Shown here piece after piece: positions 18,301 through 30,300 of a stretch of DNA of 64,000 nucleotides. The translations under genes were made by a program, and so were the position numbers. This stretch comes from Corbicula japonica. Its lineage: Eukaryota; Mollusca; Bivalvia; Venerida; Cyrenidae. The notes under the pieces are model-generated. The model ran no database searches and had not been told where the DNA came from. It saw nothing but the letters and a program-made list of their open reading frames with translations. The stretch covers positions 4,574,501 to 4,638,500 of the forward strand of contig JAZAYU010000053.1 in the NCBI GenBank assembly GCA_038501625.1, given 5' to 3'. Within the stretch, counting starts at the first letter, position 1. The number at the start of each line of letters is the position of its first letter.

Positions 18301-21300
18301 AAATTTAAGTGAAAAAGGCGCATAACTTGAAAAATATTTGTAGCAGAGTTATGGGTGTTGTTGTTATTGATGTAGAATTTGATGGTGAATATATATTCCA
18401 AGTTTCAAGTTGATATCATAAGTTGTTTTCAAGTTATGGACCAAAGTGCATTTTTTGTTTAACGCCGACGGGAACGCCGACACCGACGCCTACACCAGGG
18501 CGAGTAGGATAGCTCCCCTATTCTTCGAATAGTCGAGCTAAAAAGGAGTTTCATAATTTAAATGCATAAAAAGAAATCAAGAAGACTATCGATCAAAAGT
18601 AACAATGTGCTTATTATCTGCGGCGACACTTTGCAGAAACAAAACACTCAAATTAATTATTCTTTCAAGTATCTTTTGACAAGTTTTCGTAGATCCGAAG
18701 TTCAATACTATGCGTTGAAAAAGGCGGGAATATTGACGTCATCACGTAACAAAGTTGCCGAAAAATATGGTTATCTGGATGGTATTTGGATAGTATATAC
18801 AGATATCCGGATACCGAAAATGGTATCCGTTGACATCCCTAGAGGAAAGGGTTCAATATCAGATTTACAGGTCAAAAATGGTTAGAATAAGGGCTCCTTA
18901 TTTATCACCTTTTCTTCGAAAGGCAGACACATTAAAACATACAACCTTAATGACAAAGCTGCAGCTGAAAGACAACTGCCACCAGTATACATAAACCCTT
19001 TTTTCCATAGACTAACCTTAATTGCATGGGCGAAGAGTTTAGATCTAGATCAGCCGGAACATCAGTGCCGCCTGATTAGGATTTAAACTGTTCGCTTTTT
19101 GATTTGTTAGGATTTATTTCTGACCAAGTGCGACCAGTGCAGATCCTGATCAGACAGCACAGATGTGCTGGCTGATCTGGATCTACACTTGTCGCACAGG
19201 CATAAAAAGGCGTATATATGGAGGGAAAGGTTAATACAGTGTTCACTACCACAAGGACTTACTCCATTATACACTTTACACCGAGAAAAACTTTCACCAG
19301 CATAATTATACTGACAGAAGTACCCAATAAACACCTGTTCTAACTAGTCAACTAATACAGCAGGATTTAGATGCTGGTAACTTTAAGCTTCTTAACCCTT
19401 TCCTCCATAGACACACCTTTATTGCGTGGACGACCAGTGTAGATCCAGATCAGCCGGCACATCTATGCTGATCTGGATCTACACTGGTTGCACATGCATA
19501 AAAATGCGTATATATGGAGGAAAGGATTAAACATCTAAACACTGACAAAACTGCTTTATATATATTTACTTTTATATTATACTAAGTAAGAACAAAAATA
19601 TCAAAAGATTTGTTTTAAGAAGTGAGGTAATTTCTACTTTTTTGAATTATTGAAATACAATGATCTCTAACTTGTGAGTGCAACTGGGCTGAAGGTTATA
19701 AAACTGAGTTTGGAAACCAGTCTCAAATCTCAAGCATCTGATTGGCTGAAATGGTGACTTGTCGCCATTTCAGCCAATCAGATGCTTGAGATTTGAGACT
19801 GGTTTCCATGCTCAGTTTTATAACCTTGGGCACTGGGGTTGAATTGTTTTTGTTTCCAGTTCTAGATCTGCACTGTTTGCCCATGCAATAAAGGTATATA
19901 CATGTATATATATGGAGGAAAGGGTTAAAAAACATAATAAATCTAAAACCAACAATGTAGATCCTGATCAGACTGCATGGATGTTCAGACTGATCTAGAT
20001 CAACACTGCTCACACAAGATGAAAGTTATATCCATGGTGTAAAGTGTCAAGGGAGAAGTTGATCACAAACGAAAATCTTACCATAAAACATGTTGTGCTG
20101 TAAATGTCATGTTGAAGAATAACAAGGAGACGACGGAGGTAATCAGCTGAAAGACATCAAAACATCATTCTTATGATGCATTACTTACATGTACATTAAT
20201 TCTAGAAATAATTTATTATAGCAATTTCATATACTGTTTTAATACTTTAACCTTTTATCGCATTGACGTACAGTGTAGATCCAGAGCAGCTGGCACATCG
20301 TGCTGTCTGATCAGGATCTGCACTGTTCACTTTAAGGTACATTAGGTTATTTCTGAAGTAAACAGTGTAGATCCTGATCAGATAAACTGATGTGATCTGG
20401 ATCTACATTGTTCGCCCATGCAATAAAGGTGTATGGAAGAAAGGGTTAAATATATATTGGAATCCTGTGTGTCACAAGGTAAAAAAATATTCTATGACAA
20501 ACCGGAGGAGAAGCCTGAGAAAAATTGAAGGCCTAGTGACATGATTAAACCACAGAATGTTTTAGCATACTGTAAATACACTAAATTTTCTATTCATGGG
20601 TATAAAAATGTTGTGGTTTTTCGTTCATTGACATTTTCGAGAGTTACTGATTTTGTGGTTTTGAATTTTCTTCTATACATTTATGTTAAACAATATTTTT
20701 TGTGGTGGTTTTGAATTTCTGGATTGCTACTGTAGAAGTGTAGATATCAAAGAAAAATCAAGCTCTAAATCATAGTTTATACCATTACCTACTTAATAAT
20801 CAAATCGACTCACCTTTGTTTTAAGTAAGAGCCAGTCCATTTACTGCCAAAACTTGACATTCATTAATTACAATGTAATAAACAAACGTGTAGACACTGA
20901 TCTGATTTTGCTTGCTGAACTGGGTCAACACTAGTCACGTGAGATTAAGACTTTAAAGGGTTTGTTATCTGTTTTCTCCATATATGCCTTAATGGCATGG
21001 CTAAGATCCGCCTGCACATCTGTGCCATCTGATCAGAATCTGCACTGTTCGCTTTTTTATTTATAAGGTTATTTCTGACAGATTAGATCCAATTAAGAGC
21101 AAATAGATTCAGATGGAACAGATGTGCCCATTGATCCGGATTTAAACTGTTTGCAAATGTCATAAAATTTGTATATAAAGAAGAAAGGAATATGAGAGGC
21201 ACTTACTTTAGCAACACCCGATATTTTGACAATGTCCGCCTTGTCAAGACCACTTTCATTCAGCTGAATACTACAGAGGCTCAGGAAAACACCGAACACA

Positions 21301-24300
21301 CCACTGCAATACACAACCACATCTGTATAAGAACTGTTGAAATTCCAGTGCCCAAGGTTATAAAACTGAGCATAGAAAACAGTCTCAAATCTCAAGCATC
21401 TCATTGGCTGAAATGGCGACCAGTTGTCATTTCAGCAAATCAGTCCAGATCCACGACCCTTTACACATTATATATGCCTTTTATTTCATAGGAGAACAGT
21501 GCAGATCATGATCAGAGGGCACAGCCATACCATCTGATCAGTGCCCAAGGTTATAAAGCTGAGATTGGAAACCAGTCTCAAATCTCAAGCATCTGATTGG
21601 CTGAAATGGCTACCAGTCGCCATTTCAGCCAATCAGATGCTTGAGATTTGAGACTGGTTTCCATGCTCAGTTTTATAACCTTGGAGCCAGGATATACATT
21701 ATTTGCTTCTTGGTCAGAAATAACCTAATGAAAGCAAACAAAGCAGATCCTGATCAGACACCACAGATGTAAGTAAATGACCTAAATCAACAGTTTGCCC
21801 ATGCAATAAACCCACAGCGTAATGGGTTAGACTCCACAGACTGGACAAGACCACTGCACAAATAACTTGCTCCAATGGGATATGAAGCCTACATAGTCAG
21901 TTGTCAGATACAAAACAATTTAAAGATTTTCAATTATGTTAGATAAATGCTATCCTGGTACTTTTTAAGGTTCAAATTTACAATGACATAACTATACGGT
22001 ATGTTACCTAATTGATAAAAAAATGGACAAAGTTATACCAATAAAATTTGTTCATCACAATAAATGCTTTAATGAGAAAATAGGATATACTATAATGTTT
22101 ACTTTAGAAGAGAGCTGACAAAGTACAGAAAGCATTAAGACTTGTAAGGAGAAATCACTTAATACAAATTAGCATATTTAAGTTGATTCAGTTCATCCCT
22201 GACCTTGACACTAGAAAACACACACCAAAAGCCTAATTAGAAGTTGCAATGAAACATTAAATAACGTTAAACTTACCTCATAATGCATCCCATGTAAAAT
22301 TTTGAAAAATACAAATATGGATATTGTCCTGCCTTTACTGCATCACCTGAAAAATATCATCATTATTCACCATCAAATTTCTTAACCCTTTCCTTGATAT
22401 ATACGCATTTTTACGCATGTGCGACCAGTGTAGATCCAGATCAGCCGGCACATCCGTGCCGTCTGATCAGGATCTGCACTGGTCGCATTTAGGTAAGAAA
22501 TATCCTAATGAATAAAAAAAGCAAACAGTTTAGATCCTGATCAGACGGCACAGATGTGCCGGCTGATCTGGATCTAAACTGTTCGCCCAGGCAATAAAGG
22601 TGTATCTGTACAGGAAAGGGTTAATAAATATAACCCTTTACCATATGGATTTTATCAACAAGTGAACTGTTCAGATCCACATTACCTTCTACACTGATCA
22701 CTTTTTGATTCATCAGGTTATTTCTGATCAAGAAGCAAACAGTGTAAATCAAGCAGAATGTAAATCCTTGATGATCTGGATCTACACTGTTCTCATGTGC
22801 CATAAAACCTGTATAGATGCAGTAAATTGTTTACTTAGCTACTTTTGTACAGGGCCAACCAAGTATCAGAGGTATCAGTGGAAGTTAAGTATATAGATCA
22901 CAAACCGAACAGGGTGATCAGAAAGGGGAAGTTAAGTATATAGATCACAAACCGAACAGGGTGATCAGAAAGGGGAAGTTAAGTATATAGATCACAAACC
23001 AAGAGGATGATCAGAAAGGGGAAGTTAAGTTTATAGATCACAAACCGAGCAGGGTGATCAGAAAGGGGAAGTTAAGTATATCGATCACAAACCGAGCAGG
23101 GTGATCAGAAAGGGTCACCCTTGATTGCTTTGTGTAAAATCCAACAAACCAAATATCAATTAGGTGTGAATTATTACTAGAACATTTTTAAACCATTTCT
23201 AATGTATTCAAGTAAAACTGTGCATGAACATGATGGAACCTTTATTCATGGATACCTTTTAAATGACCAACAGCCAAAAAAAGTTATTTTATTGTACTTT
23301 GAAGTAATTTTTAAAAAAGTAAATAACATACTGTACCAAGAAAATAACTGGATGGAGCTAATACTATCACACTGAAAAAGATGTGAAAGAAATAAAATGT
23401 TTTGACAAAATTATAATCATAAACATTTTATAAACAGAGGCTAAGAATAGAATTATCAATGTTTTACATCATTTCATGCTTTTTAAGTAAGATGATGGTA
23501 GTCAGTTGACCTGACATGTTGCTTTTACAATTTCCTAGCAACAGACACCAGTGCCCAAGATCATAAAAATAAATCTGGAGACCAGTCTCCAGTAACAAGC
23601 ATCTGATTGGCTGAAATGGAGACTTTTCTCTACTTCAGCCATCAGAAGCTTGAGATCTGAGACTTGTCTCCAATCTCATTTTTTATCATTTTCAGCCGAG
23701 TCTTCAATCTTAAGCCAACAACTGGTTGAGAGTGAGCTTGGTCTTTAAACTGTCAATCACAAAGCAAGAATTTCGAGACTTAATTCAAATATCATGTGTA
23801 TGATCTTTGACTCAGCATGACATTAAATTTTGTAAAAGCGTACAAAGAGGTATTGCGCAAAACTAAGGAGAACCATTGCTCTAGTAGCTGCAATAAGGTA
23901 TTACAGCGGAGTACTGTGAGTGTACTGACTTAACACTTTACTCACATGTGCGAACAGTGAAGATCAACATCAGCAGGCACCTAACGAATCAAAAGCGAAC
24001 ATTGTAGATCCTGATCTGACAACACGGATGTGCTGGCATATCTTGACCTAACCTTTTTACACATGCAACAGGGTTAATATTATCAGTATCTTTTACCGAT
24101 AAATGTGGGAGTTTTCTCTTGGAAGGACCTTATTTCTGCCCTCACATTGTTGTTGAATGGATCATCCAATCCAAATTAGGCTTGTAATAGATGCACAAGC
24201 TGGTCCTGATCTACACTGTTAACACATGCCATTAAAAACCCATATTCTGGGTATATGAAGGAAAGGCTTAGCAAAATGTAACAATGTTTCAAATTTTGCA

Positions 24301-27300
24301 GTCTATAGAATGATAGCTAGAGTTTTGGTCACAAGGTCATAAAACTTTGAGTGGAAACCAGTCTCAAATCTCAAGCATTTGATTGGATGAAATGGCAACT
24401 GCTCTCCATTTCAGCCAATCAGATGCTTGAGATTTGAGACTGATTATAATCTTGGGGCCTGATATTTACCTGTACAAGTAATTACAATACATCTTCTCAT
24501 GAGAACTGTAAAACAAGAAATCAATATTTTACATAAAAAACATATACATATCTAATTTTTAATTTTATATCTTGTGGTTAAAAAAAACCTTCAATGGAAT
24601 AGTTTAAATCTTGGTCTTATCTTCACTTTTATTGTTTTTAAATAAGTATTAAAAAGACAAGTTTGCTATTTATATTTTAGACAATATCCAGGTAAACGTA
24701 AACTTTTTACACTATATGGCCGTTACTTATTGTCAAACAGTGTAGATCCTAATCAGCTGGCATAGGTGTGAACAGGATCTACACTTTACTCCATGTATTG
24801 GGCTTTATCACATGTGTGACCACTATAGATCTAGATTAGCTGTCACACCCATACAATCTTATCAGAATCTACACTTTTTGCTTCTTATAATCTGAAATAA
24901 ACTAATGAAAAAAGTTAATAGAGAAGATCCTGATAAAATACCCCAGATGTGCCAGCCAATCTACACAGTTTGCTCATAGATAACAGCCGTGGCTGAAGGT
25001 TATAAAGCTGAGATTGGAAACCAGTCTCAAATCTCAAGCATCTGATTGGCTGAAACGGCGACTGGTCGCCGTTTCAGCCAATCAGATGCTTGAGATTTGA
25101 GACTGGTTTCCATGCTCAGCTTTATAACCTTTAACCCGTATTAACCCATGGAGTAATGGGTTTATATGCTATCCTTGCTGAAGAGTACAAATCATATAAC
25201 ACAACCCTTATTTTCTGGTGATATTTGTAAATAAGCAAAACCTATGATATATTTACCTTGGAATTCTTCACCAATGAATAATATCACAAATATATTATTG
25301 TAGGTCAAAGCGTATAATAGTAGCAAAAGGCACAATTAAAGTATGATTAAAGTATAATTGAAAAGTTATGTATGATGGGTCCAGCAGTCAAAGTTTTTAA
25401 GGTTTTAGAACTGTAATATTTCCGCCAAACATCGACTTATGCCGTCACTAATTCGTTTTTTTCCGAACGCCAATTCGTAGGTTTCCAGTTGATACTATTA
25501 TTCGTAAAAGGAGTCTACTCTTTATAGGTGTTTTCCGCGATTATGACATCATTAATAACTCAATCAAATAATAACAAAGTGCGGATATAAAATTGATGAA
25601 AAGTAAACAAATATTTTCATAACAAATACTCAAAATAAGTCTATAGACGAACAACACTCAGTAATGAATAGAGCTTATATGAAATTGACCACCCTTTGAT
25701 CAATCCTCCTTGGCCTAATGGTAACCCTCAGAAATCTTCATTTTGACGGACCCGGGTTCAATCCTCGAGAGAGGAACCCTTTTTTCCCTTTTTCTTCTTC
25801 TTTTTTTTAAATTATTGTGAGGAAATTTTTGGAGAAAATAGTATAATCAATAGGTTTAAAATTCGGAAATAATTGTTATTCTTCATCTTCATTTAGTAGC
25901 CATGAAAACTGAAATATTGTAATGATATTATTACAAAATACTGACTCTTTTATAATACAGCAACAGAATTACGATATGAAACTAAAATGCTTATGAAATC
26001 TGTACTTTCATTTAGGAAAATGTTGCTATTTTATTGTTTCTGTAATTGAACAGTAATTTTGTGATACTTGTCTTATAAAAATAATTTTATGTGTTTGCAC
26101 GATGATATTTTCCTTTAAAAGAATGCTTTGGTTGCTATGGTTGCGGTTGCCAAAGTTACTTTTTTGAGTTTAAATGTTAACCAGCATAGCTGATTGCTTG
26201 CGTATTTCTTTTTTTTTCAAAAAATTTGAGGGGGTATAAAAAATCACCATTCGTAAACCAAGCCCTTTGGTTTTTGTGGTTTTTAACCATTTGGCCTGGG
26301 CTATAGGTACCTATTTTGTAGGCCAATAAAATGAAAACGAAGACGGTGAGGTGCTCCTTTCTTTTAATTATTTGATTCTATACACATTGCAGATAATTTT
26401 AATGTATAATACAATTATTTTACTGCATTAAACATGCACAAAAATTAAAGATAAAAACTTGCTTAATTTTTGCAGATCGGAAAAATGTGCATTTCCGAAA
26501 ATGGGGTACACTTTAAAAAAGTCAATTTATAAAGTGTTAGAAATAAATTCTAAACAAAATGCTTGTTTTTTTCCTGTTCAGATATGATGTCCTAAAACAA
26601 TTAGCCTTTATTTTCCAAAATTTTACAAGGTTTCGAAGAAATAGAGAGGAATTTAGCTTCTAGTATGTTTGATTTTACAGCCCATTTTCCGAAACAGAGG
26701 GTCCCCTTCTAAAATACTAAATTTCTCGAGTTACGCAAGGTAAATGTTTTTTAAAACTCGTGTTTAGATGTCTAAATGGATGTACTTGGAAATGAAAACA
26801 ACAAAATCTCAATCTGCAAAAGTGCATATTACAGTTCTAAAACCTTAACAACATGCATAATAATCATAACTTACTTCAATTTTAATCTTCCTCTTGTTAA
26901 TTTTGTATAAATCCCATATCCTCCTATAAATAATCAATATTTCACATCACATATAAAACAATGTTTTAGCTGTTATTACATAGAAACACATTTTATTTAG
27001 TATTTCATATACTAGTACATATACATGTACTCGCTTGATAGCTCTTTCAACTGGCTTCGATAAAGTTTATCTCTTTTTTTATTGTCTACTCCTAAAACGG
27101 GGCTAATGTCTCATGTTTAGATCTAGATCAGCCTACACATCTGTGCACATGTGCACATTTATGAAAATCTTGCTAATATTTCTTTATTTAGTAAATATCC
27201 ATTGATCCATTTAAACCTATAAGCCTTTACTTTTTACCTAACATTTATACAGGTTTTATCATGTACAAACATGTACAAACAATTGAGATCCAGATCAGTT

Positions 27301-30300
27301 GGCACAACATGTGCCTTCAGATCAGGATCTACACTGTTTCCTTCTTTGATTAGAATGGTGTAGATCCATGTATGCTCTGGATGAACTCTGTTCACCTATG
27401 CCGTAAAAGTTGTATATATGGTGAAAAGGGTAAAATATCAGCAGTTACAATATGACTTCATAATAGTACATATAATATCTGAATTGAATGACAATGACAG
27501 CATAATGTTCCATAATTATCCCTTTCCTCCATAAATACACATTTTTACACATGTGCAACTAGTGTGCCATCTGATATAGATCTAAACTGTTTGCCCATGC
27601 AATTAAGGTGCATCTATGGAGGAAAGGGTTATAAGAAATCTTGCAAAACCTGATGTAATTTGCAAAGCTCTCTACAGCTCTATCAAAATGTGCACTATGC
27701 ATGCACTAATTTTAAGTTGAAAATACAACAACATCAACATTTTTGCTCTAACCTGTAGATAGGACATGTATGCACATCCAAAAGTAGCCATCTTTATCAA
27801 AATCTGGGTCGGAGAGACCAATCAGAATGGAGGATAACACAAGCATCATAAGCATGGCGTAACTATATATACTGGTCAACTGAAAAAAAATAAGTAACAC
27901 GTTTTATGTCACCAGTGGAAGATTTCAAATGGTTTTACCCTTTACTCCATATATATGGATTTTATCCCATGATGTGCAAACATTGTAGATCCAGATCAGT
28001 TGGCACACCCACACCATCTTATCAGGATCTACCCTGTTTGCTTCTTTGTCAGAAATGGCTTAATGAAGCAAAAAGTGTAGAACCTGATTAAATGGTTACC
28101 ACAGATGTGACATTTTATCTGGATCTAGCAAAAAGTTGTATGTATGGAGTAAAGGGTTAAGAGAAAGACATATTCCTGTGGAGTGGGGTTCAGTGGAGTA
28201 GTATCACATTTATTGCTTACAAAGATAACAAGAAAAAATCGTTGCCACGCGCCGAAAACCAGGTTTTCATTTAATACTTATACTTTTGTAAAGAAAATAT
28301 CTGATATGAAGAAACTGAACTTCTATTTTTAGTGACCTTGATCTTGATCACAGACTTCTGAGTAGAAATCCTGAGTTGCCTCTTGGTATCAGCTACCCAA
28401 AGAAAGTTTGGTATCAATAGATCACAGCTAACCCAAGTAATAAGGAGAAACCTAAATTTCTATTTTTAGCAAAAATGACATAGACTTTTATCACAGACAC
28501 CTGGGTATCAATCCTAAGTAGTGTCTTGATATAAGCTACCCACAAACCAAGTTTGGTGTCAATAGGCCAAAGAAAACTCAAGCTATTGCGCAGAAACTGA
28601 ATTTCTATTTTTAGCTACAGTGACCTTGAGCTTTATCACAGGCGCCTGGGTAGCAATCAGTCAAGCTGCATCTTGATATTAGATACCAACACTAAGTTTG
28701 GCGTAAATATACCAAAGCAAACTCAAGTTATTGAGGGAAAACTGAATTTCTATTTTTACCAACAGTGACCTTGACCTTGATCACAGATACCTGTGGCAAT
28801 CCCAAGCTGTCTTTTGATATCAGCTACTCATATACTAAGTTTGGCATCCAGAGGTAAAAGCAAACTCAAGTTATTGAGGGTAAGCTGAATTTCTATATTT
28901 AGCAAGTGACCTTGACCTTTATCAATCTCAAGCTGCCTGTTGATATAAGCTACCCACAAACCAAGCTAAGCGTCAACAGGCAATTTGGCATCAACAGATA
29001 ACATTCGCAAAATACTTAACAAAAAATCTAAGTCAAAAAGGGGCATTACTTTTGTAAAACACAGTCAGGGGTTATGAAAGTGGGTATGCTGGGACAGTTT
29101 CCATTCTATTGTAATAACCAAGCAAATCTCTCATTATAGTCAGTATTAGCCTGGAAATTTGCAATTGACATTAGGAGGAATGTAACAACTAGAAATATAC
29201 ATGTTTTCAACATCTTCTATTTAAAGGCACAACTATGAGTTGTCTAAAAGTGTCATAGTGAATGGGAATCGATTCAGAAAATCTCAAAAAAATTTTATAA
29301 TCTTTTAAAACAAGTAAATCTGTGAGCTAATGCTCACTTGTGATACCCCCGCTGCGAGTATACAGAAATAATGTTCACATCTTTTTAAAATGCGACACAA
29401 ATTGTGCAATTATGTCATCTATATATAAAAATCTAAGTATTCGGTGAACAGGAAGTAGGTGAGCAAGGAGCATTAAATCGCTTTACACCATATGGGAATA
29501 TATGATAAAGCAATAAGGGAAATATCAGGCTGCTGCATGTTTCAGTTGCTAAGAAAACTATAATGGAAATTGTGCATGTATGTTAACTATGTGCACAAAT
29601 CTAAGTATTCCGTAAACAAGAAGTAGATGAGCAAGGAGCATAAAATCGCTTTACACCATATGGGACTATAGGATAAAGCATTATGCAAAAAAATCAGGCT
29701 GCTGCATGTTATAGTTGCTTAGAAAACTGCAACGGAAATTGTGCATGTATGTCAACTATGTGTAAAAATCTAAGTATTTGGTGAACAGGAAGTAGATGAG
29801 CAAGGAGCATAAAATCACTTTACACCATATGGGACTATAGGATAAAGCATTATGCAAAAAATCAGGCTGCTGCATGTTATAGTTGCTTTGAAAACTGCGA
29901 CGGAAATTGTGCATGTATGTCAACTATGTGTAAAAATCTAAGTATTTGGTGAACAGGAAGTAGATGAGCAAGGAGCATAAAATCACTTTACACCATATGG
30001 GACTATAGGATAAAGCATTATGCAAAATATCAGGCTGCTGCATGTTATAGTTGCTTAGAAAACTTCGACGGAAATTGTGCATGTATGTCAACTATGTGTA
30101 AAAATCTAAGTATTTGGTGAACAGGAAGTAGGTGAGCAAGGAGCATAAAATCGCTTTACACCATATGGGACTATAGGATAAAGCATTATGCAAAATATCA
30201 GGCTGCTGCATGTTATAGTTGCTTAGAAAACTTCGACGGAAATTGTGCATGTATGTCAACTATGTGTGAAAATCTAAGTATTTGGTGAACAAGCAGTAGG

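Larger units (their letters stand above)
15824..18841. mobile_element. hAT-like element with exact 8-bp target duplication
   Basis: 14-bp identical termini TAGGGATGTCAACG, flanked by GAGGAAAG at 15816-15823 and 18842-18849. An 8-bp duplication and this terminal sequence fit the hAT superfamily. Subterminal regions are rich in GAATAT/ATCCGGATA. No transposase recognised; the 3.0-kb interior holds two tandem-core repeats (16741-17540 and 17580-18544). Non-autonomous. Confidence 0.88.

Noticed and set aside
22881..23114. CRISPR-like array of 47-bp repeats
   Set aside because: Head-to-tail repeats without unique spacers, in an animal intron; ordinary minisatellite.
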